This document shows positions 56,258 through 64,000 of a stretch of DNA of 64,000 nucleotides, in pieces (position 1 is the stretch's first letter; each line of letters begins with the position of its first letter). The stretch is from Burkholderia mayonis. GTDB lineage: Bacteria; Pseudomonadota; Gammaproteobacteria; Burkholderiales; Burkholderiaceae. The stretch lies in NCBI RefSeq assembly GCF_001523745.2, contig NZ_CP013387.1:1488001-1552000 (forward strand), read 5' to 3'. Both the position numbers and the translations under genes were made by a program. The notes below the pieces were generated by a model. That model saw only the letters and a list, made by a program, of their open reading frames with translations. It made no database searches and was not told the DNA's origin.

Positions 56258-57390
56258 CGCGAATACGCCATCCGATGAGCGGCCACGCACACGGAAATGT
56301 CGAGCTTTTCCAATGCCACCTGGCGTGCCACTGCCCCGCACCTTTCACGCAGCGACCGATCCCGAACAAACTTGGCCGTGGCCTCGGCCAGAGACTGCGC
56401 GTCACGAGAAGGAACAACGTACCCGCTCACGCCATCGATCACGAATCGTTTCACGTCGCCGACATCGGTCGACACGATCGCCTTTCCCATCGCCATCGCT
56501 TCCCAGACCGATATCGGGGAGGCTTCAGCGATGGAAGAGCAGACGTACACATCGGCCGCCTGCAAGATGCCTGGTATGTTGTTCGATGCCCCCATCAAGT
56601 GCACGTTCGTCAGATCGTTCTGCCTAATCGATTCCTTCAGCGCGGAAACGTAGGCGTTCTGCGAGTCGTACGCGGGACCGACGATGTAGAACGCGAGATC
56701 GTCGAACCACTGCGATAACAACGCCGCCATGCCGATGAAATGCTCGACGCCTTTCAGCGGATTGAGATTCGCGACGGTAACGATCTTGAGCGCCGACGTT
56801 CGCGCGAGCGCGGGGTCCGCCGCCGCTGACGCTGGATAGAACTTCCTGCAATCGACGGGCGCCTGGATTTCAATAACGGGCATTGGCAAACGCGCGTCAC
56901 CCATGTAGTGCGAACGCACCCGTTCGCCAGCCACGATGACTCCGTCGGCAAGGCTTCTGCACGCAAGCAGAAATATGGGGCGAAGCCACCGTGGCAGAAC
57001 CGTGTCGTTGATGTGCCAAAGCGCCTTTGTTCCCGCCAGCTTGGCCGCGATCAATCCCTTGATCTGCCAGAACCCGCCGCTGCAATGCACGAAATCGTAG
57101 CGGCCGCGGCAAAACAAGCGCCAAAGAAGATAGATTTCGAGTGGGAATGAGATCAGATACCACACGATTGCCTTGCGATTTCTGGCGAGCCGATGAATCG
57201 GCAGCGCAACCCTGTCGATGCCGATTGCGTCAAGGCGTGCAGCGAATGCTTCCGATTCCTGCTGCGGATGAACGACGGTGGTTTGCACGCCTGTGTGCTT
57301 CAGCGCCTGCGCCACCGCCGCAATACGCAGTTGGGGACCGGCAATCCGCCCATCTTCGATGACGTTGGCGATTCGTAAGATCGGTTGCAT
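56251..57390 (-). CDS. family 4 glycosyltransferase
   Basis: A 379-residue GT-B protein: VIEDGRIAGPQLRIAAVAQAL at the donor-side start, IVTVANLNPLKGVEHFIGMAALL, and the C-terminal VCSSIAEASPISVWEAMAMGKAIVSTDVGDVKRFVIDGVSGYV with the E-x7-E motif. The ATG at 57390 gives the normal GT4 start. It overlaps the downstream GT2 gene by 7 bases. Confidence 0.9.
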   Translation of the reverse strand: MQPILRIANVIEDGRIAGPQLRIAAVAQALKHTGVQTTVVHPQQESEAFAARLDAIGIDRVALPIHRLARNRKAIVWYLISFPLEIYLLWRLFCRGRYDFVHCSGGFWQIKGLIAAKLAGTKALWHINDTVLPRWLRPIFLLACRSLADGVIVAGERVRSHYMGDARLPMPVIEIQAPVDCRKFYPASAAADPALARTSALKIVTVANLNPLKGVEHFIGMAALLSQWFDDLAFYIVGPAYDSQNAYVSALKESIRQNDLTNVHLMGASNNIPGILQAADVYVCSSIAEASPISVWEAMAMGKAIVSTDVGDVKRFVIDGVSGYVVPSRDAQSLAEATAKFVRDRSLRERCGAVARQVALEKLDISVCVAAHRMAYSRC

Positions 57391-57538
57391 GGCGCGCGAC
57401 ACGCAATGGAGTAGCTGTCGCACTGGATCTTATATTGCACGTCCCCTGTGAAAAGCCTTCTGTCCGGTGCGTATGTCATTTTGACAGCCGCAACTCGATG
57501 AAGTCTCCCGATTGGAATGGCTCCGAATGCCACCCTGT

Positions 57539-58318
57539 TCAGGACGCTCCGTCACATTCATTGGCTGCCTCGATCTTGCGGCGCGCCACCATCAACCCGC
57601 CCATGTAAAAACCACAGGCCGGCAGCAAACCATCGACCGCCAATGCGAGCCAGCAAAGCAGCGCGGTAGGAATGGTAAGCGCCGTCACCACGATCGACCG
57701 GAGCAGCACCAGACCCGATAGCCGTACGCGCCACGCCTTGCGCGCCCCCGGAATCACATGTTGAACCGCCCAGTGCAACACACATGTTGCCGCGAACAGC
57801 ACGCCGCCGCGCCGTTCTGCGTGCAGAATTTCGAAGCCGCGCTGCCGCAATTCGTCCGCCATGCCTTCGAGCGACCAACGCCGGAAATCCGTGACGTCAC
57901 ACTCCCCAAATACAAAAGGGAAGCTGACGAGCAACAGGCCACCATGCTTCAGCACGCGTTCCATTTCGTCAAACACGTCCGCGACCGCTGGAATGTGCTG
58001 CAGCGTATCCATCGACACAATCAGCGACACGCTTTCATCACGAAACGGCAGCTTGCGGGCGTCGCCCACGACAGTCGTTGCATCGGACGGCGCGATATCG
58101 TACGCGACATAGTGGCCGACGCGAAAGCCCTCAATGATGTCCACGCGATACGGTGCGACGCCGGCCCCGATATCGAGGCACACCTCGTGCTTGACGACGA
58201 ACCCGGCATAGCGCTCGCCAGCGCGCCGGATGTAACGACGCGCGAGAAACGGAATCGGGTAGCCGCGGTAGCGGACGATCCGCGCCATTTGCCGAACCCG
58301 ACTCTCCAATGATTTCAT
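57539..58318 (-). CDS. class I SAM-dependent methyltransferase
   Basis: A 259-residue protein. SAM loop VCLDIGAGVAPYR, acidic IAPSDATTVVGDARKLPF, DTLQHIPAV and LKHGGLLLVSFPF mark a Methyltransf_11/UbiE-like domain. About residues 200-245 are hydrophobic, so it may sit on the membrane near lipid-linked sugars. It overlaps the polymerase stop by ATGA. Confidence 0.88.
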   Translation of the reverse strand: MKSLESRVRQMARIVRYRGYPIPFLARRYIRRAGERYAGFVVKHEVCLDIGAGVAPYRVDIIEGFRVGHYVAYDIAPSDATTVVGDARKLPFRDESVSLIVSMDTLQHIPAVADVFDEMERVLKHGGLLLVSFPFVFGECDVTDFRRWSLEGMADELRQRGFEILHAERRGGVLFAATCVLHWAVQHVIPGARKAWRVRLSGLVLLRSIVVTALTIPTALLCWLALAVDGLLPACGFYMGGLMVARRKIEAANECDGAS

Positions 58319-59592
58319 ACGGTTTCGTCTCTCGTCACCTGCGACGCCGTGTCGACATGCGGCTCTACCCGCGACGTGGCCAGCAGTACGCCCAGCATGA
58401 GTCCGAGCAGCGGCAGCGACAGCTGGATAGCCGAAAACAAGACTGTCGTGACATAGCACACAACGAAGATCGCCACTCGCGTATGGCCTCGGAAGTGTCT
58501 CTTGATCGCGAGCGCAACCGCAACGGGAATCGGCAAGCCGAATACACCAAGCTCGAACAGCGCGGCGCCGTATCCGCTCATGATCTTGATGCCCGGATCG
58601 CGTCGCCCCAGCCAGACGTAGTCGACCTCGCTCAACTTCTTCCCGACATACTCGTGAAAGTGATCGAAGCCGTGAGGGGCACCCCAGTTGTCAGCGAATC
58701 CCAGAAGCGAGAACAGGCTGTGACCGAGCCTGGCATTCAGACTCGCGTCCGTCTCGAGGACGACCCAAGGATCGCCGATAAAGTCGAGCGGCAACTGAGC
58801 AATTCGCATTGACCTGAATTGCGGTAGCAGATCGGCAAGGATCCAGAGGATCGCCAATACTGCGAGCGACGCAAGGACGAGATTTTTCGGCGAAACAAAG
58901 AAGATCAACCAGTAGATTGCAAATATGACAAGCAGCAGCACCGCTATCGACGATTGTGCAAGAACGACGATTTGAAACAGCAACGCTAACGAGACGATCC
59001 TGTTGCCGTTGTTGCACAGATAGTTGAGGCCCAAGAGGCACAGACAGTAGATTCCGTAGAACGACGGCTCTGTCGCGAGACCTGTCACTCCGCGATCCGG
59101 GTTGAGGCTCGTGTTCGGAATGAGAGCCGACATCATCGACGGCTCCGCCAGCCGCTCGACGAGACCGACAATCAGCCAGCAGAATGTGGCAAATACCACG
59201 TAGCGCCGCAGCAGTGCCCAGCCGTGACGCGTTCGCGACAGACTCACGGCCGCCGCAGTCACGGTCGTCAAGCTCAGGAAGGTCAAGAACTCCCGGAATC
59301 CGAAGAACGACCGATCATCGATCAGCCATAGCACGAGGGCTGCAAACGAGCTGGCCGCGAACAACCACACTTCACGTGGCAGCCCGCCGCGCGCCGCCAG
59401 GCAGACGGCAAGCGACATGACGAATGCGTACGGCTGAAGATCGGACGCCGTGGGCACGATCTGGACGTAAGGGAAAAAACAGAAGAACAGAAAAGCGCCG
59501 GCGAACGGCATGATTGTCGCTGCGCCGACCCACTTCCCGTCGTTTTGTGCGACAGGCGCCGTCGTTGCAGATTCGTGGGGTAACTCACGCAT
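58315..59592 (-). CDS. O-antigen polymerase/ligase-like membrane protein (Wzy-like)
   Basis: A 425-residue protein with about ten membrane helices and a long periplasmic loop (about residues 285-345, with GFADNWGAPHGFDHFHEYVGKKL) as in Wzy/WaaL-type proteins. The ATG at 59592 (MRELPHESA, AGG upstream) avoids a 49-base overlap with the upstream deacetylase; an earlier ATG at 59658 is possible. Confidence 0.78.
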   Translation of the reverse strand: MRELPHESATTAPVAQNDGKWVGAATIMPFAGAFLFFCFFPYVQIVPTASDLQPYAFVMSLAVCLAARGGLPREVWLFAASSFAALVLWLIDDRSFFGFREFLTFLSLTTVTAAAVSLSRTRHGWALLRRYVVFATFCWLIVGLVERLAEPSMMSALIPNTSLNPDRGVTGLATEPSFYGIYCLCLLGLNYLCNNGNRIVSLALLFQIVVLAQSSIAVLLLVIFAIYWLIFFVSPKNLVLASLAVLAILWILADLLPQFRSMRIAQLPLDFIGDPWVVLETDASLNARLGHSLFSLLGFADNWGAPHGFDHFHEYVGKKLSEVDYVWLGRRDPGIKIMSGYGAALFELGVFGLPIPVAVALAIKRHFRGHTRVAIFVVCYVTTVLFSAIQLSLPLLGLMLGVLLATSRVEPHVDTASQVTRDETV

Positions 59593-59609
59593 GGCCCTGA
59601 GATCGATCT

Positions 59610-60461
59610 TCAGCGATCGCGCAGTATCAACGGCGCCAGAGACCGCATCGCGATGCATGACTTTAGCCGTTGCACTGTCGCGACATAGTCCCAGGCGCCA
59701 CGCACCTTTTGACCGATGATCATCGCACTGTCTTGCGCATCGACGCGCAGCCTCGGTATCAACCTGTAGCGCACGGGCGCCGCCAGATCGTCCATGCTTG
59801 CCAGCCGATGGTCCATCGTGAACACGTAGCGTGGTGCGGGCGGCCCGGCGAACAGCGCAAAGTCGGCGCGTCGATGATGAAACTGGCCGTATGGATAGGC
59901 AAACGCATCCGGTACCAGACCGAGTCGGCGCCTGAATATTTCTCGCGAGCGCTCGAACTCTTCAGCCGCCTCGTCCGGGCTCATGCGTCCGAAGTTGCGG
60001 TGCGCATGACCGTGCATGCCGACCGAGTGCCCTCGTTCAATCAATGCGCCAATCTGATCCCAGCTCATCGCTTGGATTCCCCTGCAGCTCCTGAACGTCG
60101 CCGTGATGTCGTGCGTGCGCTCGATGAACGCCGTGGTAACGAAAAACAGCGCTCGAACACCATAGTGATCGAGAATCGGCGCTGCCTCGATGAAATTGTC
60201 GAGATATCCATCGTCGAAGGTGACGAGCCAGGCTCGCTGGAAAACACCGCAAGCGTCCTTGCAACGCCAGTCGACGCTCGGCATGCCCGGCAAGTGCATG
60301 AGAAGCTCGAGATGCTGCTCGAACAGAGCCGCCGGCACAGAACCCGCCACCGGCGAGCCGACGGAATGGTAGGTCAGCACGGCCAAAGGCCGCACAGGCG
60401 GCGTCCTGAGCGCACCGAATACGCGTGCGATCGACGACTTCACAGCTAACCGGTTCAGCAT
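59610..60461 (-). CDS. polysaccharide deacetylase (carbohydrate esterase 4)
   Basis: A 283-residue protein with the NodB homology motifs: TYHSVG, FDDGYLDN (catalytic and metal Asp), HSVGMHGHAHRNF (metal His pair) and FAYPYGQF. It probably removes N- or O-acetyl groups from the glycan. The ATG at 60461 was chosen because the longer frame would begin at TTG. Confidence 0.88.
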   Translation of the reverse strand: MLNRLAVKSSIARVFGALRTPPVRPLAVLTYHSVGSPVAGSVPAALFEQHLELLMHLPGMPSVDWRCKDACGVFQRAWLVTFDDGYLDNFIEAAPILDHYGVRALFFVTTAFIERTHDITATFRSCRGIQAMSWDQIGALIERGHSVGMHGHAHRNFGRMSPDEAAEEFERSREIFRRRLGLVPDAFAYPYGQFHHRRADFALFAGPPAPRYVFTMDHRLASMDDLAAPVRYRLIPRLRVDAQDSAMIIGQKVRGAWDYVATVQRLKSCIAMRSLAPLILRDR

Positions 60462-60503
60462 GGGCGGCCACCGTCTGTCATTGTTGCGCCGATCCAAAGG
60501 CGC

Positions 60504-61295
60504 TCATTTGTCCACCTCTGCGGTGGCACACACGGTACCTCCGACGCCCGCGACTTGTAACGCACGGGCAACGACGTGAGAAGCGAGGCCCTCACGCTGG
60601 ACCAGCGGGAACCTGATCAGCCTGATGCGTGCGAAGCCGGCCGTTTGCAACAGTCGCCGCAAGCTCCCCGGATCGAGAAGCAGGACATGAAACTTCTTTT
60701 TTGCCTCCCGCCAGTTGCCGCCTTCTAGTCGCGCGCGCAGGCCGTTCCGATTGGGTGTAGTCAGGAAGATCATGCCCCCGGGTTTGATCTTTCGACGGAT
60801 CATGTCAAGCATCGCGAACGGATCGGGAAGATGTTCGATGACTTCGATCATCGTGACGACGTCGGCGCTCCTGTCCGCGACCTCGTCCAGCGTTGCGCGC
60901 AAATCCAGGTTGTGATGGCGCCTCGCGAAATAACGCGCCGCATCCGAGCGCTCGACGCCAAGCACGTCAATGCCTTGATCGTTCAGAATTCGCACGAGCT
61001 GACCCGTGCCACATCCGAAATCGAGGACGGAATCGCCTGGACGAACGATGTGGCGCATCAGGTATCGGCCGTATCGCCGCAACACGCGTTCCCCCGATGA
61101 CTGATCGGTCGCGTCGTCCGCGATGCGCGACAAACGGTAGAGGCCGGCATAAATGCGGTCGAGCTCCGCAAGCGACGGCATCGGGTAGCGTTGAACGATA
61201 CCGCACCGCTCGCACCGGAAGAAATCTGTCTCACCATCGAGAAAGTACGGTTTGAGTGTGTTGGAACAGTTTCGATATCCGCAGCACGAATACAT
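60504..61295 (-). CDS. methyltransferase with N-terminal zinc-binding cysteines
   Basis: A 263-residue protein. The N terminus has cysteines in YSCCGYRNC and RCERCGIVQRYPMP, the zinc-binding pattern of C-methyltransferase-like sugar enzymes, then DSVLDFGCGTGQLVRILNDQG and VVTMIEVIEHLPDP and LKPGGMIFLTTPN-type motifs. It could act on a nucleotide sugar or a glycolipid. Confidence 0.85.
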   Translation of the reverse strand: MYSCCGYRNCSNTLKPYFLDGETDFFRCERCGIVQRYPMPSLAELDRIYAGLYRLSRIADDATDQSSGERVLRRYGRYLMRHIVRPGDSVLDFGCGTGQLVRILNDQGIDVLGVERSDAARYFARRHHNLDLRATLDEVADRSADVVTMIEVIEHLPDPFAMLDMIRRKIKPGGMIFLTTPNRNGLRARLEGGNWREAKKKFHVLLLDPGSLRRLLQTAGFARIRLIRFPLVQREGLASHVVARALQVAGVGGTVCATAEVDK

Positions 61296-61307
61296 AGTGT
61301 CATCCGG

Positions 61308-62570
61308 TCAGGCAAATTGCTGTTCGGCCTTGCCGCGCGCCCTGTACGCGAGCACGACCAGCTTGACCGCCTGCGACGCCGCCGTGGAAATGGCAACTCC
61401 CGCGCCGATCCGGCCAATTGGAAAAATCAGGCAACCCGCCGCGAGACTCGCGGCGGCAGCCAGCTCGGCAATCAGGAGACCACGGGGTTTCTCGACCGCC
61501 CGGTGATAGACATTCAACATGTAGGTCCCCATTTGAAGCACCGCCGCAACCGACAATGGGACCAGAAGGGGGACCAGCGCGGCATAGCGCATGCCGAACA
61601 GCGTGCTGAACAGCCATCCGCCGGCGACATTCACGGCGGTCAAATAGGCGACGCTCAGTGCCGTGGCGATCAATATCCAATACGTGAGAAGGGATTTGAG
61701 CGCGGATACGCCGCCATGCACCGCCGCTTCGCTTGCACGCAGCGGCAGAAAAGTCTCGAGGGCCTCGGACAATACGACGAGTGGCGCCATCAGATAGAGC
61801 GCCGCGCGATAGCCCCCGGCGCTCGCCGGCCCGACGATCACGCCGATCACATAGAGCGGCGCAGCGGCAATGGCCATCTGCACGACAACGAATGGAAAGA
61901 GCCACCGGGCAGTGCGCGCGTGAACCCGTGCGTGCTGCAAAACGAGCGCCCACGAGCAGCGCGCTCGCCGCATCTCGACGCAGATCGGGAGACAGCTCAC
62001 GAGCGCGACCATACCGACTGCCGTCATCACCGCAGGCAACGCACCGCGCCACCCGATCGGCAGGAGAAAGATTGCCAGCGCGGCGCCGAATTGCCGGCAA
62101 ATGTCGCTCGCAAGACCCCATCCCAGACGCTCTACCGCGAGCAGCCATCGGCGCACAAAGTCTTGAACCACCACGGCGACGCTCGACAGCGCGACCAGAA
62201 TGCAGTCCACGGCGCGCATGGATTCGCCGAGGCCCGCGGCGACAATCACCGCCACCACCCCTGCCATCGAACCGATGGCGGCGGAATGTGCGATCAATGC
62301 CGCACAGAGCCCGTACCGTTCAGACTCGGCCGTGCGCGGCAAGCTGGATTGCATCGGCGATGTCACGAGCGCCCATTGACACCCGAGCGCGAAAACGACG
62401 ATCGCCCACACCAGCGCGAATACACCGAATTTTGCAGGGCCGAGGCCATGCGCCATCAACAAGCCCAGAACCAGGTTACCCAGACTGACCACCGCCTGGT
62501 CGCCAAAGCGCATCACTATGCGTTGTCGCCGCACACATCCCCTCTCTTTCGTTTCAAGCAGCCGTCGCAT
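61308..62570 (-). CDS. polysaccharide flippase-like membrane protein (Wzx-like)
   Basis: A protein of about 420 residues with 12-14 membrane helices, of the MATE-like oligosaccharidyl-lipid flippase group: VSLGNLVLGLLMAHGLGPAKFGVFAL near the N terminus, GPASAGGYRAALYLMAPL and LFSTLFGMRYAALVPLLVPLSV later. The start is uncertain; an ATG at 62513 (MRFGDQAVVSLGN) is an alternative. It would move lipid-linked repeat units across the inner membrane. Confidence 0.8.
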   Translation of the reverse strand: MRRLLETKERGCVRRQRIVMRFGDQAVVSLGNLVLGLLMAHGLGPAKFGVFALVWAIVVFALGCQWALVTSPMQSSLPRTAESERYGLCAALIAHSAAIGSMAGVVAVIVAAGLGESMRAVDCILVALSSVAVVVQDFVRRWLLAVERLGWGLASDICRQFGAALAIFLLPIGWRGALPAVMTAVGMVALVSCLPICVEMRRARCSWALVLQHARVHARTARWLFPFVVVQMAIAAAPLYVIGVIVGPASAGGYRAALYLMAPLVVLSEALETFLPLRASEAAVHGGVSALKSLLTYWILIATALSVAYLTAVNVAGGWLFSTLFGMRYAALVPLLVPLSVAAVLQMGTYMLNVYHRAVEKPRGLLIAELAAAASLAAGCLIFPIGRIGAGVAISTAASQAVKLVVLAYRARGKAEQQFA

Positions 62571-62585
62571 CACCGAACGCCACCG

Positions 62586-63737
62586 CTATCGAGTCCATCC
62601 GACTCGAGGCAGAATCTTTCGACGATCGATTGAGGTTTTATGCTTCGCGACAGGTTCGAACATTCGCACAAGGACGTCTTCGGTCAGGTAATGCGGTTTC
62701 AAGCCCAGTTCGAAGAGCCCGCGATGCTTCGCGTTGTAGTAGTGATCCTCCAACTCCTTGCGCGGATTCGCGATCTGTTCGATGCGTACCTGCAGCCCGA
62801 GGCGCGCGCCTGCCTGCCGGACATGCGCTGCCAGTTCATTCACGGTGAATTGCTCGGTGAACTGGTTCAATATCCTCAGTTCGCCACGATCGGCCGGCGC
62901 TCCGATCGCAAGCTTGATGCATTGCAAGGTATCCTTGATGTTCAAGTAGCCGCGCGTTTGCCCACCCTTGCCGTATACCGTCAGCGGAACACCGGCAACC
63001 GCTTGCACCAGAAAGCGATTGACGACGGTTCCGAAAATGTCGTCGTAGTGAAAATTGGGCATCAGGCGCGAATCGGCAATCGACTCTTCGGTCTCGATTC
63101 CGTACACCGGGCCCTGCATCAAATCCGTCACCCGCAGGCCGTGCGTGCGAACATAGAACCATAGCAAGTCGGTATCCAGCACCTTCGTCGTGTGGTAAAG
63201 GCTCCCCGCCTGTCTCGGATAGAGGAATCGTTGACGCCGTCCGTTATGCTCGACGTCGAGCCACCCTTCTTCAATGTCGATGTCGGGCGTGCCGTACTCG
63301 CCCATCGTCCCGAGTTTGATCAGATGACAATCGGGCGCGTGTTCGAGCATTGCCCAGATCACGTTGAACGTCACGCCCAGGTTATTCTGCAGTGTCCTGC
63401 GCGCCTCGTCGAATCCCTTCATCGAGTAAGGGGCCGATGGCTGCTCCGCATAATGGACGATCACGTCAGGACCGAAATCGCGCACGACGCGCTCGAGCGT
63501 GCGGTAATCATCACAGTTCCCGATCTCCACACGAATGTGCTTGCCGTGAATGGCTTCGAAAATGGCGGCGCGATCGGGCAAATTGGGATTGTCGAAAAGC
63601 GGCTCGGACGACGTTTCCCGCGCAATATTGCGACGCAGGTAGTTGTCGATGACGCAAATCTCATGGTGACTCTTAGCGAGCGACATCGCCGTTGGCCAAC
63701 CGAGGTATCCGTCGCCTCCCAGAATCAGAACGCGCAT
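62586..63737 (-). CDS. sqdB: UDP-sulfoquinovose synthase homologue (SQD1/SqdB family)
   Basis: A 383-residue short-chain dehydrogenase/epimerase. NAD loop MRVLILGGDGYLGWPTAMSLAKS, catalytic Thr in LIKLGTMGEYG and Tyr/Lys in LYHTTKVLD. The hallmark EQPSAPYSMK and the GPVYGI region are those of SQD1, which makes UDP-sulfoquinovose from UDP-glucose and sulfite. Most bacterial copies serve sulfolipid synthesis; this one lies among Wzx/Wzy-type glycan genes, so a sulfonated sugar in the polysaccharide is likely. Its start overlaps the next gene's end. Confidence 0.88.
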   Translation of the reverse strand: MRVLILGGDGYLGWPTAMSLAKSHHEICVIDNYLRRNIARETSSEPLFDNPNLPDRAAIFEAIHGKHIRVEIGNCDDYRTLERVVRDFGPDVIVHYAEQPSAPYSMKGFDEARRTLQNNLGVTFNVIWAMLEHAPDCHLIKLGTMGEYGTPDIDIEEGWLDVEHNGRRQRFLYPRQAGSLYHTTKVLDTDLLWFYVRTHGLRVTDLMQGPVYGIETEESIADSRLMPNFHYDDIFGTVVNRFLVQAVAGVPLTVYGKGGQTRGYLNIKDTLQCIKLAIGAPADRGELRILNQFTEQFTVNELAAHVRQAGARLGLQVRIEQIANPRKELEDHYYNAKHRGLFELGLKPHYLTEDVLVRMFEPVAKHKTSIDRRKILPRVGWTR

Positions 63738-64000
63738 GTCCGCTTCTCCTCCTTGTCGCCGGGCCAGTAACGCATGCTCCCCTCTCGTTCGGGCCGATTC
63801 ACCAGCCCGCCGTCCCTCAGCAACTGGCGGATCTGAAGCACCGAGAGCGGCGTTTCACTGGCCGACACATACGGCGCAAGCACCTGTCCGCTCACCAGAT
63901 CGTCATATTCGTATCGGATCTCGTGATAGATGCCACGGAACGCCGGCAATATGCTGAAATAGCGCCGCAGGTCCAACGCGCGACGAATTTCCTCCTGACT
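63725..64000 (-). CDS. unassigned protein, 3' part, cut by the window edge
   Basis: The open frame continues past the right edge. The visible 91 residues (SQEEIRRALDLRRYFSILPAFRGIYHEI..., ending GDKEEKRTCAF) match no family I recognise. It overlaps sqdB by 13 bases, so it is in the same operon and probably in the same pathway. Confidence 0.5.
   Translation of the reverse strand, partial: SQEEIRRALDLRRYFSILPAFRGIYHEIRYEYDDLVSGQVLAPYVSASETPLSVLQIRQLLRDGGLVNRPEREGSMRYWPGDKEEKRTCAF

Overview
The window has the GC-rich codon use and gene content of a Burkholderia, most likely the B. pseudomallei group (pseudomallei, thailandensis, mallei, oklahomensis), probably the second chromosome. This is inferred from the second nar operon, the HTH-fused pyrB, the hydrogenase-4-like complex and the strong preference for G/C at third codon positions. 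I saw no rRNA, tRNA, CRISPR array or intact insertion sequence.

Layout. (1) 1-7.9 kb: a forward accessory operon that looks like a small-molecule pathway. It holds an FGE/EgtB-fold protein (cut by the window edge), a RibD-like deaminase, a methyltransferase, a VOC metalloenzyme, an MFS exporter, a DUF2165 membrane protein and an unknown protein. A PAS-LuxR regulator converges on it. The deaminase plus FGE-like pair recalls toxoflavin (7-azapteridine) genes. (2) 8.3-12.6 kb: fadH with a SnoaL-like protein, divergent from a PadR regulator with two palindromic operators between them, then thiM. (3) 13.1-14.7 kb: three decayed genes (a TauD/AEC hybrid with a stop codon and two DUF2249-associated frames), then a tandem UspA gene behind an FNR-type box and a GNAT-like gene. 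(4) 17.3-24.5 kb: a six-gene hydrogenase-4-like membrane complex whose large subunit lacks all four nickel cysteines, so it is an energy-converting-hydrogenase-related (Ehr) complex and not a hydrogenase. (5) 24.9-28.6 kb: a DUF1275 gene and an unusual trio (thioredoxin-fold-like, HPr without its active histidine, spermidine-synthase-like), then a ribbon-helix-helix gene and a zinc-binding-type gene.

(6) 28.6-42.6 kb: a complete nitrate respiration island. narGHJI, a parvulin and narK run on the minus strand. A CHASE-PAS histidine kinase, a NarL regulator, a lone degenerate receiver and an FNR protein run on the plus strand. (7) 42.9-48.7 kb: a secreted S15-type hydrolase, hpd (HPPD), a metabolite:proton symporter and an IclR regulator, with two PcaR-type boxes in the hpd/transporter intergenic region. 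(8) 48.8-55.5 kb: an amidase remnant, an entericidin-like lipoprotein, pyrB with an N-terminal helix-turn-helix, and an iron-uptake operon (catecholate TonB receptor, Sel1 protein, PiuC hydroxylase) behind a Fur-like site.

(9) 55.5-64 kb: a minus-strand surface-polysaccharide locus of visibly lower GC (glycosyltransferases, Wzy-like polymerase, Wzx-like flippase, deacetylase, methyltransferases). It includes a UDP-sulfoquinovose synthase homologue, which suggests a sulfonated sugar in the glycan. The locus runs off the right edge.

Taken together the window is rich in low-oxygen functions (nitrate respiration, FNR, UspA, Ehr) set among accessory metabolic islands. Start sites were chosen by eye from ribosome-binding sites, overlaps and family starts. 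All functional calls rest on recognised motifs; no database search was run.
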